Below are positions 17,515 through 26,071 of a stretch of DNA of 64,000 bases, in pieces. The notes below the pieces were generated by a model, which searched no databases, was not told the DNA's origin, and saw only the letters and a program-made list of their open reading frames with translations. The position numbers and the translations under genes are program-made. The first letter of the stretch is position 1; each line of letters opens with the position of its first letter. This DNA is from UMGS755 sp045652815 (GTDB lineage: Bacteria; Bacillota; Clostridia; UBA1381; UBA9506), in NCBI GenBank assembly GCA_045652815.1, contig JAZOLH010000088.1:34665-98664 (forward strand), written 5' to 3'.

Positions 17515-18771
17515 TTAGTCGGTTTCTCTATGAATCTCCGCACCTAAGGCGCGGAGTTTTTCATCTATGGCTTCATAGCCACGGTCTATGTGATAAATAT
17601 CTGAAATCTCCGTGTCTCCACGGGCAGAGAGCGCCGCTATTAAAAGTGCCGCTCCGGCTCGAAGATCGGTGGCTTTTACTTTGGCACCCACCAATCGTTT
17701 TTTCCCTTCCACAACCGCAGAGCGTCCCGCCACTTTGATGGAGGCTCCCATGCGGCACAATTCGCCCGCATGCATAAAGCGGTTTTCAAACACGGTTTCT
17801 GTCACAAGTCCCGTACCCTCGGCTAACGATAAAAGCGCTGTCATAGGTGCTTGCATATCCGTGGGAAAGCCGGGAAACGGCAGGGTTTTTACATCCACCG
17901 ACCGAAAGGATGAAACGGAATGGACCGAAATGGTATTCTTTTTTGTTTCAGTGGGGATATTCATTTCGCAGAGTTTGGCTGTGATGGGTTTTAAACTATC
18001 GGGGGAAACGCCCGAAACCGTTAGATTGCCCCCTGTTGCCGCAGATAAAAGAAGCCACGTGCCCGCTTCAATGCGGTCGGGAATTATGCTGTGCTCTGTG
18101 CCGCAGAGTTTATTAACGCCTTCGATGTGGATGCGGCTTGTGCCCGCACCAAAAATTTGAGCGCCCATCTTTTGCAAAAAGTTTGCAAGGTCCACAATCT
18201 CAGGCTCTGCCGCCGCATTTTCGATGATGGTTTCCCCTTGGGCAAGGGTTGCGGCGGATACAATGTTTTCCGTTGCCCCAACGCTGGGGAAATCCAGATA
18301 AATTTTGGCACCTGTGAGTTTCTCCGCAGTGGCAAAAACAGAACCTTTTGAAAATTTAAACTTAGCCCCCAACGCTGTGAGCCCTTTAATATGCAAATCA
18401 ATGGGGCGTGCCCCGATGGCGCATCCGCCGGGCAGGGAAATGCCCGCACGTCCTGCTTTGGCAAGGAGCGGTCCCATCACCAAAAAAGAGCCCCTGAGCC
18501 GACCCGTTAATTCATAGGGTATGTTGGTGCGGCGGAGGGTGGCCGCATCAATTTGCAGACTGTGGTCACCGATTGCCATCACAGATGCGCCCAAACAGGA
18601 TAAAATATCACTCATTGCGGCAATATCAGATAGATAGGGTATGTTCGTTAGGGTTACAGGACTCTCTGCTAAAATAGACGCCGCCATAATGGGAAGCGCC
18701 GCATTTTTAGACCCCGAAACTTTCACCTTGCCGCAAAGGGGCGTTCCCCCGCGAATGATAAATTTTTCCAC
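17515..18771 (-). CDS. murA: UDP-N-acetylglucosamine 1-carboxyvinyltransferase
   Basis: A 418-residue EPSP-synthase-fold enzyme that attaches enolpyruvate from PEP to UDP-GlcNAc, the first committed step of peptidoglycan synthesis. KVSGSKNAALPIMAAS holds the substrate Lys/Asn. SLPGGCAIGARPIDLH holds the catalytic Cys of the PEP loop (the fosfomycin target), and FPGFPTDMQAPM the conserved Asp/Met region. I use GTG 18771 because AAGGAG lies 9 bases upstream and the protein then begins VEKFIIRGG as in relatives; a longer frame from ATG 18795 has no ribosome site. Confidence 0.93.
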   Translation of the reverse strand: MEKFIIRGGTPLCGKVKVSGSKNAALPIMAASILAESPVTLTNIPYLSDIAAMSDILSCLGASVMAIGDHSLQIDAATLRRTNIPYELTGRLRGSFLVMGPLLAKAGRAGISLPGGCAIGARPIDLHIKGLTALGAKFKFSKGSVFATAEKLTGAKIYLDFPSVGATENIVSAATLAQGETIIENAAAEPEIVDLANFLQKMGAQIFGAGTSRIHIEGVNKLCGTEHSIIPDRIEAGTWLLLSAATGGNLTVSGVSPDSLKPITAKLCEMNIPTETKKNTISVHSVSSFRSVDVKTLPFPGFPTDMQAPMTALLSLAEGTGLVTETVFENRFMHAGELCRMGASIKVAGRSAVVEGKKRLVGAKVKATDLRAGAALLIAALSARGDTEISDIYHIDRGYEAIDEKLRALGAEIHRETD

Positions 18772-18897
18772 TTTTAAAAACTCCTTTTTTGCCATCTCAT
18801 TTTCAGTATTGCCGAATTTATCATCGGCATACGAAACAAAATTTGAAAACAAAAAATTGTTTATATATTTCAATGCTATAAGAAAGAAGGAATCACA

Positions 18898-19425
18898 ATG
18901 AGTTTTAAAGATTTAGCCTTAAAAAGAGAAAGTTGCCGTGAATATGACGGTCGCCCTGTTCCCCACGATGTCCTTTTGGAACTGATGCAGACTGCTTGCC
19001 TTGCCCCCTCTGCCTGCAACTCCCAGCCTTGGAAACTGATCGCGGCAGAAGGTGAAATTGCTAAAAAAATCAGCGAAGATATTCGCAAAAGCGGTCGCAA
19101 CCAGTTTTGCGAAAACGTTGGCTCTTTCATCGTACTCTGCGAAACCCCTGCTGTTCTGCGTGCAGGTGTTGAAAAAGATTCCCAGTACTACGCGCAAATG
19201 GATCTGGGTATGATGACAATGGCGCTGACTCTGGCCGCTGCCGATTTAGGTCTTTCTACCTGCATTTTAGGTTTATTCGATGAACCCAGCGTGCGCGAAA
19301 CCCTTTCCATTCCTGCCGAAATTCCCATCCGCCTGATTGTTTCCGTTGGCTATGCCGCCAAAGAAGGCGTTCGCACCAAAATCAGAAAAGCAGAAAGTGA
19401 AACCATCAGTTTCGACCGTTGGTAA
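18898..19425 (+). CDS. Nitroreductase-family flavoprotein
   Basis: A 175-residue FMN-binding protein. LALKRESCREYDGRPV (FMN-phosphate Arg/Ser), CLAPSACNSQPWKLI, and MTLAAADLGLSTCILGLFDE mark the nitroreductase fold. The end VSVGYAAKEGVRTKIRK is also typical. It reduces nitro compounds or quinones with NAD(P)H; the natural substrate is unknown. It reads divergently from murA across 126 bases and is closed by a terminator at 19444-19476. Confidence 0.9.
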   Translation: MSFKDLALKRESCREYDGRPVPHDVLLELMQTACLAPSACNSQPWKLIAAEGEIAKKISEDIRKSGRNQFCENVGSFIVLCETPAVLRAGVEKDSQYYAQMDLGMMTMALTLAAADLGLSTCILGLFDEPSVRETLSIPAEIPIRLIVSVGYAAKEGVRTKIRKAESETISFDRW

Positions 19426-19443
19426 TACCTTCATCATAAAACA

Positions 19444-19476
19444 AAAAGAGCAGTAGCAAAAGCTACTGCTCTTTTT
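19444..19476 (+). terminator. Terminator of nitroreductase gene
   Basis: AAAAGAGCAGTAGC (19444-19457), AAAA loop, GCTACTGCTCTTTT and T tail. Confidence 0.88.
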
Positions 19477-19480
19477 AATT

Positions 19481-19521
19481 TGAAAAGAAAAAAGCAGCAA
19501 AACAAAAACTTGTTTTGCTGC
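19481..19521 (-). terminator. Terminator of rpsU
   Basis: On the minus strand GCAGCAAAACAA/TTGTTTTGCTGC (19494-19505 and 19510-19521) with a 4-base loop is followed by a T-rich tail; it lies 22 bases after the rpsU stop. Confidence 0.85.
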
Positions 19522-19543
19522 AGTAAGCCTAATCTAAATAAAA

Positions 19544-19720
19544 TTATTTAAACTTTCTTTTTCTAGCGGCTTCGGATTTCTTTTTTCTCTTCACGCTGGG
19601 CTTTTCATAATGCTCTCTCTTTCTTAATTCGGAAAGAACGCCATCTTTTGCGCAGGAACGCTTAAAACGACGGAGTGCACTATCTAAAGATTCGTGATCC
19701 TTGAGTCTGATTTCGGACAT
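19544..19720 (-). CDS. rpsU: 30S ribosomal protein S21
   Basis: A 58-residue very basic protein, SEIRLKDHESLDSALRRFKR at the N-terminus and a Lys/Arg-rich tail, matching bS21 in length and sequence. It sits near the platform of the 30S subunit and helps initiation. ATG 19720 follows a GGAGGGAGGG tract. The transcript begins about 120 bases upstream from the promoter at 19844-19872 and contains a possible leader ORF (19756-19812). Confidence 0.95.
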   Translation of the reverse strand: MSEIRLKDHESLDSALRRFKRSCAKDGVLSELRKREHYEKPSVKRKKKSEAARKRKFK

Positions 19721-19755
19721 GTATATTCCCTCCCTCCGGTACTTTGCGTTGGGTT

Positions 19756-19812
19756 TTATAAACAAATGTTAGTGGCCAATAGAGGCCTTGCGGAGTGCTT
19801 GCCAAAGGGCAT
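19756..19812 (-). CDS. Possible 18-codon leader ORF of rpsU
   Basis: On the minus strand ATG 19812, four bases after GGGGTG, opens a frame of 18 codons (starting MPFGKHS) ending TAA at 19756, 35 bases before the rpsU start. A second frame begins at ATG 19828 (19 codons, ending 19769) without a ribosome site. Either could be a regulatory leader peptide, or the region may simply be a structured leader. Confidence 0.3.
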   Translation of the reverse strand: MPFGKHSARPLLATNICL

Positions 19813-19843
19813 AAATCACCCCAATCATAAAACTACAAAGTAT

Positions 19844-19872
19844 ATTATACCGATTTTCAACTGAAAAGTCAA
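19844..19872 (-). promoter_or_regulatory. Promoter of rpsU
   Basis: Minus strand TTGACT (19867-19872), 17-base spacer, perfect TATAAT (19844-19849). Confidence 0.85.
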
Positions 19873-20008
19873 CAAAAATTTTTCCACATTTCATAAATTA
19901 TTCATCTTTTTATGCAAATTCTCGGATTTTTGTTGATTTTGCAGTAAATTTTGATGACCTGCTTGTAGATTTTCACCTTACAACATTTTCATCGCAAAAT
20001 CGAGGAAA

Positions 20009-20045
20009 AATGGATGCAGATTGGACAAACCGAGCCCGAAGGTGT
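20009..20045. repeat. Copy A of a dispersed repeat (GGATGCAGAnTG core)
   Basis: The stretch TGGATGCAGATTGGACAAAC and the following CGAGCCCGAAGG resemble, in reverse complement, positions 34295-34333 (TGGATGCAGAATGAACAAAT then CGAACCGAAGG). In copy A an in-frame ORF (20014-20115) would begin MQIGQTEPEG; in copy B a frame begins MQNEQIEPKG. The remainder of the gap 19873-20111 shows nothing else. Confidence 0.5.
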
Positions 20046-20111
20046 ATTTGTTATACTCCGAGCGGCGAGTTTGTTCAAAGCCGCAGGCGGTCTGCACCAT
20101 TTTTACCGATT

Positions 20112-21995
20112 TTAATCCAAATCCATATCAAAAGAGCCGTTATATAACTGATAATATTTGCCCTTCTGTTCAAGCAAACTTTCGTGGTTACCACGCTCAA
20201 TAATTTCACCTTTTTCCAATACCATAATGGCATCGGAGTTTCGAACGGTGGAAAGACGATGAGCAATCACGAACACAGTTCTGCCTGCCATCAGTTTATC
20301 CATACCCTTTTCAATCAGGGCTTCGGTTCGGGTGTCAATAGAACTGGTGGCTTCATCCAAAATCAAAACCGGCGGATCTGCCACAGCCGCACGGGCGATG
20401 GAAAGCAGCTGACGCTGACCCTGCGATAAGTTGCCACCGTCACCGGTTAACACCGTGTCATAGCCCTGCGGCAGATGACGGATGAAACTATGGGCATTGG
20501 CAAGGCGTGCCGCCGCCTCGATTTCTTCATCGGTGGCAGAGAGTTTTCCGTAGCGGATGTTATCCCGCACGGTGCCCGTAAACAAATGAGCATCCTGCAA
20601 CACCATAGAAAGCGAACGACGCAGGTCGGGTTTTTTAATATCGGTGATGGGAATACCATCATAGGTGATTTTGCCCTCGGGCACATCGTAAAAGCGATTA
20701 ATCAGATTGGTGATGGTTGTTTTGCCCGCACCCGTTGAGCCAACAAAGGCAATTTTCTGACCGGGCTCTGCATATAAACTGATGTTGCGGAGAACAACTT
20801 TATTTTCTTCATAACCAAAGGTCACATCATCAAAACGCACGTCGCCCTTAACTTCGGTATAGATAAAGCCATCATCTTTTGGCTGTTTCCAGGCCCAGAT
20901 GTCGCCATCTTCTGCTTCAATTAAAGCACCGTTTTCGTCCCGTTTGGTATGCACCAAGGTCACAGTACCGTGGTCAACTTCCGGCTCTTCGTCAATCAGG
21001 GCAAAAATACGTTCAGCGCCTGCCAGCGCACTTAAAATGCTGTTAAACTGCTGCGAAATCTGGGTGATGGGCTGGGAAAAAGAGCGGGTATATTGTAAAA
21101 ATGCACCCAAAGTACCCACATCACAAAGACCCCAGATGGTGAGCACACCGCCCACAACAGCGGTGAGGGCATAGTGGAGATACGACAGGTTACCCATAAT
21201 GGGCATCAGCACGTTGGCAAAAGAGTGCGCACCCGTTGCCGCCTGACGAAGAGATTCGTTCAGTTCGTCAAACTCCTCTTTCACCTGCTTTTCGCGGGAG
21301 AAGACTTTAACAACCTTCTGACCCTCAATCATTTCTTCAATATAACCGTTTACGCGGCCTAATTCTTTTTGTTGTTTCTTAAAATACTGTCCACTTTTGC
21401 CGCCTACGGTTTTTACCACAAACAGCATAACAGCAAGCATCACGAGGACAAGTAGCGTCAGTGCAGGGCTCAGCACCACCATCATAATGAACACGCCGCT
21501 GACAGTCAGGAGCGAGGACATAAACTGGGGTACGCCCATGCCCACCATTTCACGCAGGGTGTCAACGTCGTTGGTGAAGCGGCTCATCAGTTCACCGTGG
21601 GTATGAGTATCGAAAAAGCGGATGGGCAGTTTTTCCATAGCGGAAAACAAATCCATTCGAACGTTTTTCAATGTTTTTGTGGCGATGGTCAGCATAATGC
21701 GGTTGTAGACGTAGGTGGAAATCACACCTAACAGATAGATGAGTCCCATCACGCATAAAATGCCGATAAAGCCCGATAAATCCACGTTCTTGCCGCCGAT
21801 AAAGGGCACGATATAATCATTGATAACCGGTTTTAAGAAGAAGGTACCGACAACACCTGCGCCGGAACTTGCCAAAATGCAAAAGACAACCAAACCTAAC
21901 TGCCAACGGTATTTACCCATATAACTTAAGATTCTCATCAGGGTTTTCTTGGCGTTTTTCGGTTTTCTAACAGGTCCTCTGGGCTGCGGAGGCAT
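20112..21995 (-). CDS. Heterodimeric ABC exporter, catalytic-site half
   Basis: A 627-residue half-transporter. Six membrane segments lie in residues about 30-320; the ATPase follows. Walker A is VGSTGAGKTT, the signature is NLSQGQRQLL, Walker B is VLILDEATSSID with the catalytic Glu, and the H-loop is IAHRLSTV, so this subunit has consensus ATPase motifs. An insertion of about 40 residues (DENGALIEAEDGDIWAW) sits between the membrane and ATPase domains. Its start abuts the stop of the upstream half-transporter with no gap. The pair belongs to the multidrug/lipid exporter class; the substrate is not deducible. Confidence 0.92.
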   Translation of the reverse strand: MPPQPRGPVRKPKNAKKTLMRILSYMGKYRWQLGLVVFCILASSGAGVVGTFFLKPVINDYIVPFIGGKNVDLSGFIGILCVMGLIYLLGVISTYVYNRIMLTIATKTLKNVRMDLFSAMEKLPIRFFDTHTHGELMSRFTNDVDTLREMVGMGVPQFMSSLLTVSGVFIMMVVLSPALTLLVLVMLAVMLFVVKTVGGKSGQYFKKQQKELGRVNGYIEEMIEGQKVVKVFSREKQVKEEFDELNESLRQAATGAHSFANVLMPIMGNLSYLHYALTAVVGGVLTIWGLCDVGTLGAFLQYTRSFSQPITQISQQFNSILSALAGAERIFALIDEEPEVDHGTVTLVHTKRDENGALIEAEDGDIWAWKQPKDDGFIYTEVKGDVRFDDVTFGYEENKVVLRNISLYAEPGQKIAFVGSTGAGKTTITNLINRFYDVPEGKITYDGIPITDIKKPDLRRSLSMVLQDAHLFTGTVRDNIRYGKLSATDEEIEAAARLANAHSFIRHLPQGYDTVLTGDGGNLSQGQRQLLSIARAAVADPPVLILDEATSSIDTRTEALIEKGMDKLMAGRTVFVIAHRLSTVRNSDAIMVLEKGEIIERGNHESLLEQKGKYYQLYNGSFDMDLD

Positions 21996-23717
21996 TTACG
22001 CCACCCCCTTTTGCTGAGATTCATAGACTTCGCGATAAATCTCGTTAGATTGTAATAATTCTTCGTGAGTGCCGATACCGTTAATCTGTCCGTCATCGAG
22101 CACCACGATTTTATCTGCATCCAGCACAGAGGTGATGCGCTGAGCAATGATAATGGTTGTGGTTTCAGAAAGTTCTTCGCGCAGTGCCTTGCGGATGGCC
22201 GCATCGGTGGCGGTATCCACAGCGCTGGTGCTATCATCTAAAATGATGATTTTGGGTTTTTTCAAAAGGGCACGGGCGATACAAAGTCTCTGCTTTTGTC
22301 CGCCGGACACATTCACGCCGCCCTGACCCAAGTAGGTTTCATAACCATCGGGAAAAGAGGTGATAAAATCGTGGGCCTGTGCGGATTTGCAGGCGGCAAC
22401 AATTTCATCCTCAGTGGCGTTTTCGTTGCCCCATTTTAAGTTTTCCATAATGGTGCCGGAGAACAAAACATTCTTCTGAAGCACCATACTAACTGCATCG
22501 CGCAGATTTTCGTGGGAATATTCACGAACATCGTGTCCACCCACAGTCACGCTGCCGGAAAGCACATCGTAAAGGCGGGGAATCAGCTGCACAAGGCTGG
22601 TTTTAGAAGAGCCCGTGCCGCCGATAATGCCCACGGTCTCGCCGGAAGAAATGGTCAGATTGATGTTTTCAAGATGCAGATTTTCCTTATCTTTTGTATA
22701 GGAAAAAGACACGTTTTCAAAGGTAACAGAGCCATCATCCACTTTGATGTCAGTATCGGGGTTGGGAATTTCCGGCTCTTCATCCATAATTTCCAAAATA
22801 CGTGAAACAGAAGCACGGGTGAGCACAACGCTGACCAGCACCATAGAAATCATCATCAGAGAGGTTAAAATCTGGGTAACATAACTGATAAAACTAATGA
22901 GCTGGCCGCTTTCCATACCGCCGCCGATGACCATATTGCCGCCAAACCACAAGATGGCAATGATGCAGGCATAGACCGTTAGTTGCATCAGGGGCATATT
23001 ACAGATGATAACTTTTTCGGCACGGAACTGAGCTGCGCGGAGGGCTTCGGTTTCTGCTTCGAACTTCTCGTTTTCATAATCCTCACGAACAAAGGATTTC
23101 ACCACGCGGATACCAATCAGGTTCTCCTGCACGGTACCATTCATTTTATCAAGGCAAAGGAGCATTCTGCGGAAGCGGGGAAATGCCATACACATAACCA
23201 CAATAAGAGCTGTACCCAAAAACGGGATAGCAAGCAAAAATATGGTTGCCAGACTGTTGTTAATGGTAAAGGCCATAATGGTGGCACTCACCAGCATTAT
23301 GGGGGCGCGGACAAAGGTACGAATCAGCATCATAAAGGTATGCTGCACGTTGTTTACGTCCGTTGTCAATCTTGTGATTAAGGATGCAGTGCTGAATTTA
23401 TCCGTATTGGCAAAGGAAAAGGATTGAATTTTGTTAAACAGTTTGCCTCGGATACCTTTACCAAAACCCATGGCACCTTTTGCCGCAAAGCGTGCAGACA
23501 GTGCGCCGCAAACTAAGGATAAAAGCGCCATTAATACCATCATACCGCCCAGTTTGGCGATATAAGGCACATCGCGGTTTGCGATGCCCACATCAATAAT
23601 TTTGGACATATATAAAGGAATCTGGATTTCCAGTAACACTTCAAAAATAATCGTGATGGGGGCTAAGAGCGCATATTTTCCGTATCCTTTTAAACAAGGT
23701 CCTAATTTTTTAAACAT
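21996..23717 (-). CDS. Heterodimeric ABC exporter, degenerate-site half
   Basis: A 573-residue half-transporter with six membrane segments (about 15-310) and one ATPase domain. Walker A is GGTGSSKTS, where the Gly before Lys is Ser. Walker B ends IIILDDSTSAVD, with Asp in place of the catalytic Glu, and the H-loop is IIAQRITSV, with Gln for His. The signature NVSGGQKQR is intact. These are the hallmarks of the degenerate partner in asymmetric exporters such as TM287/288. It lies 13 bases after the hypothetical gene 23731-24384. Confidence 0.92.
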   Translation of the reverse strand: MFKKLGPCLKGYGKYALLAPITIIFEVLLEIQIPLYMSKIIDVGIANRDVPYIAKLGGMMVLMALLSLVCGALSARFAAKGAMGFGKGIRGKLFNKIQSFSFANTDKFSTASLITRLTTDVNNVQHTFMMLIRTFVRAPIMLVSATIMAFTINNSLATIFLLAIPFLGTALIVVMCMAFPRFRRMLLCLDKMNGTVQENLIGIRVVKSFVREDYENEKFEAETEALRAAQFRAEKVIICNMPLMQLTVYACIIAILWFGGNMVIGGGMESGQLISFISYVTQILTSLMMISMVLVSVVLTRASVSRILEIMDEEPEIPNPDTDIKVDDGSVTFENVSFSYTKDKENLHLENINLTISSGETVGIIGGTGSSKTSLVQLIPRLYDVLSGSVTVGGHDVREYSHENLRDAVSMVLQKNVLFSGTIMENLKWGNENATEDEIVAACKSAQAHDFITSFPDGYETYLGQGGVNVSGGQKQRLCIARALLKKPKIIILDDSTSAVDTATDAAIRKALREELSETTTIIIAQRITSVLDADKIVVLDDGQINGIGTHEELLQSNEIYREVYESQQKGVA

Positions 23718-23730
23718 GGTCTTTTCCCTC

Positions 23731-24384
23731 CTATTCTTCCATCATCTTTATCAGCATTTGAATCTGATTTTCGTAACTTTTTGCTTTGGCTTTGCTGTTA
23801 CCAATATGCATCAACTCCCGCGGGCGCAGGGTCATAAAAAGTCCCTCAGGCAGATTTTCCATATCTTTAAAAGGGGCAAGTTCTGACAGAGGAATCTGAA
23901 TGATTTCATCGGGCGCGTGCCCCATCAAATCTGTCAGTTCACCATAGGTGCCCAGCAGTTCCTGTTCTGCAAAGTATGGCAGGGTGTCGGCATCCACAAT
24001 CTGCAGGGCGCTTTCTGCTGTGGCAATGGAGGCAGAAAGACGGGTCTGGTTTGCAAGATGGGCTTCGGGGTCTTCCGTTTGGGTTTTCGCATCAAAGGTG
24101 ATGGCGTTAAATTCAATGAAACTATCCCCATCTTCGTTAAAATCAAAAGGCATTTCCTTCATTTTTTCCGCCACGTCTTCCCAAAGCGTCGGCTCGGTAT
24201 ATACATAGTGGGCCGATAGAATCATCACGTCCGGCTTGGGCGCAAAGACTGCGGTATATAAAATAGAAATAAGCGCCGCTATCACAAAAAGGGTGACAAT
24301 AGCAGGCTTTTTGTAATAGTCTAAAAAGTATTCCCATCTTTCTCCCTTGGGTACTTCCCAGGGTTTATAATAATGGTCTGCCAT
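23731..24384 (-). CDS. Single-pass membrane protein of unknown function
   Basis: 217 residues from ATG 24384, with AAAGGAC about 9 bases upstream; a longer frame exists but lacks a ribosome site. Residues about 22-48 (KKPAIVTLFVIAALISILYTAVF) form one membrane helix with a basic cytoplasmic N-terminus. The rest is acidic and should be outside. The outer part has a DVMILSAHYVY strand and an ADTLPYFAEQELLGTYGEL segment that look like a degenerate solute-binding fold; I do not assign a family. It precedes the ABC exporter genes on the same strand and may be its accessory protein. Confidence 0.7.
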   Translation of the reverse strand: MADHYYKPWEVPKGERWEYFLDYYKKPAIVTLFVIAALISILYTAVFAPKPDVMILSAHYVYTEPTLWEDVAEKMKEMPFDFNEDGDSFIEFNAITFDAKTQTEDPEAHLANQTRLSASIATAESALQIVDADTLPYFAEQELLGTYGELTDLMGHAPDEIIQIPLSELAPFKDMENLPEGLFMTLRPRELMHIGNSKAKAKSYENQIQMLIKMMEE

Positions 24385-24488
24385 GGGCCTTCGTCCTTTC
24401 ACAAATTCTCTCATTATATATTGTACCGCAAATTATTCGCTATGTCAAAGGAAGATGGATTTTATTTACAAATCTTTCACGATTTCAT

Positions 24489-24523
24489 AAAAAAACACCC
24501 CGACGGAACCCGTCGGGGTGCTA
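24489..24523 (-). terminator. Terminator after YhcH-family gene
   Basis: CACCCCGACG (24496-24505) pairs with CGTCGGGGTG (24511-24520); the minus-strand product ends in a T run. Confidence 0.85.
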
Positions 24524-24533
24524 CTCATTTTAT

Positions 24534-24986
24534 TTATACCAAAACTTTAACAACGATTTTTTTCAGGTGGCAGGGGCTACCGTTCATTTCTTTGGGGCGA
24601 TGGATATCTTCGGGCCAGTAGATTGCGAAGGTACCTGCATCCAAAACGGTGGGAGATGTAGCGGGTGCTTTGTAAAGATAACGGTCTTTGGCTTCATCAA
24701 ACACTTCGCCGGCAGGCAGGTTTGCGATGGTATCCCAGCAAATCACTTCAGCACCTTCGTGGATGAACTGAATGTCGATATATTTTTTATGTGCTTCCCA
24801 TTTACATTCATCGCCGGGAATGGTGTCATATTCCTGCACCAGTGCAAAAACCTTATCGCCATCTAATTCATAGCGACCCAGTTCAGGCAGGTTCTTGTGT
24901 GCTTCCTTTAAAAAGTCAAAAGCTTTTTTAAAGCCGTCATTGAGACCCTCGTAGCGGGCGCTGTTTGCTAAAACGTCAACAATCAT
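24534..24986 (-). CDS. YhcH/YjgK/YiaL-family cupin (sugar-processing)
   Basis: A 150-residue cupin. WEAHKKYIDIQFIHEGAEVI contains the His and Glu typical of the family metal site, and FAIYWPEDIHRPKEM the second His motif. Family members include the EbgC subunit and proteins tied to sialic acid and other sugar pathways, probably acting on sugar anomers. It has an AAAGGAA site and stands alone between two terminators; no sugar gene is adjacent. Confidence 0.85.
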   Translation of the reverse strand: MIVDVLANSARYEGLNDGFKKAFDFLKEAHKNLPELGRYELDGDKVFALVQEYDTIPGDECKWEAHKKYIDIQFIHEGAEVICWDTIANLPAGEVFDEAKDRYLYKAPATSPTVLDAGTFAIYWPEDIHRPKEMNGSPCHLKKIVVKVLV

Positions 24987-25024
24987 GGTAAAATTCCTTT
25001 CCTTTATCTGTTTGATTACATAAA

Positions 25025-25062
25025 ATGAAGAAATCCGTTTGCACGGATTTCTTCATTAAAAA
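25025..25062 (-). terminator. Terminator of ribF
   Basis: ATGAAGAAATCCGT (25025-25038) pairs with ACGGATTTCTTCAT (25043-25056) across TTGC, just after the ribF stop on the minus strand. The tail is weakly T-rich. Confidence 0.6.
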
Positions 25063-25075
25063 ACATAAGCCAATC

Positions 25076-25990
25076 TTATTTTTCTAAACGAACTTTTTCA
25101 TCCGCTTCTAACTGAGCTTTTAATTCATCCATATCAGCAAATGCTTTGGCGTCACGGATTTTGAACACAAATTCAACTTCCAGTTTTTCGTTGTAAACAT
25201 CACCGTCAAAACCGATGATATAAGTTTCAATGCGAACTGCACCATCGCCAACTGTGGGGCTATCGCCAACGTTTGTGATGGATTTGTATGCCACGCCATC
25301 AACATAAGTGGTGGTGCCATACACGCCGAATTTGGGAATCAGCTGACCTGCCGCAGGAATCATATTAGCGGTGGGATAACCCAATGTTCTGCCCAGTTTT
25401 TTATCTTCCACAACGGTGCTCTTGATTTTGAAAGGACGGTCAAGCAGTTTTGCCGCTGTTTCAACGTCGCCTTCTTCAATCAGGGCACGAACTTTGGTGG
25501 AGGAGCAAATCACTTCATCCACATAGAGCGGTTTAATCATCAGTACTAAAAAGCCATACTGCTGACCCAGTTCGCGAAGCAATTTCACGTCGCCTTTAGA
25601 ATCTTTACCGTAATGATTGTGCTGACCAACAACGCAAACTTTCATATTCAGTTTGCCAACTAAAATATCACGCACAAAATCTTCGGGTTCCATATCACGT
25701 ACATTGTCAAATTTTTCAAAGAACAGGGTATCTAAATTGCAGGTAGATAACAGTTCTTCTTTATATTCGTTATCTGCAATCAATTTTAAAGTGTTATCGC
25801 CTTTAATGGCATTAACGGGATGCTTGTCAAAGGTATATGCCACAGAATGCAGACCATTATCCTGTGCCACATCCATCATGTAAGAGAGCAATTTCATGTG
25901 GCCTTTATGTAAGCCATCAAAGTTACCCAAAGCAATGGCTGTACCATTTCTTGCCTCAATTTTTCCGTAATCATACCAAACTGTGTTCAT
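25076..25990 (-). CDS. ribF: Bifunctional riboflavin kinase/FAD synthetase
   Basis: A 304-residue enzyme making FMN and then FAD. The N-terminal nucleotidyltransferase domain has LGNFDGLHKGHMKLL (the HxGH site) and CSSTKVRALIEEGDV. The C-terminal kinase domain has LGYPTANM and FGVYGTTTYVDG. The start is ATG 25990 after GGGAGG; the open frame extends 13 codons further without support. The truB gene lies upstream on the same strand, a common pairing. Confidence 0.93.
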   Translation of the reverse strand: MNTVWYDYGKIEARNGTAIALGNFDGLHKGHMKLLSYMMDVAQDNGLHSVAYTFDKHPVNAIKGDNTLKLIADNEYKEELLSTCNLDTLFFEKFDNVRDMEPEDFVRDILVGKLNMKVCVVGQHNHYGKDSKGDVKLLRELGQQYGFLVLMIKPLYVDEVICSSTKVRALIEEGDVETAAKLLDRPFKIKSTVVEDKKLGRTLGYPTANMIPAAGQLIPKFGVYGTTTYVDGVAYKSITNVGDSPTVGDGAVRIETYIIGFDGDVYNEKLEVEFVFKIRDAKAFADMDELKAQLEADEKVRLEK

Positions 25991-26071
25991 TGGAAAGACC
26001 TCCCTTAAAAATGTAAAATTATATTGCACTTCTGCCTGTTCGTCAGGGGATGTGGGAGAACAGTTCGGGAT

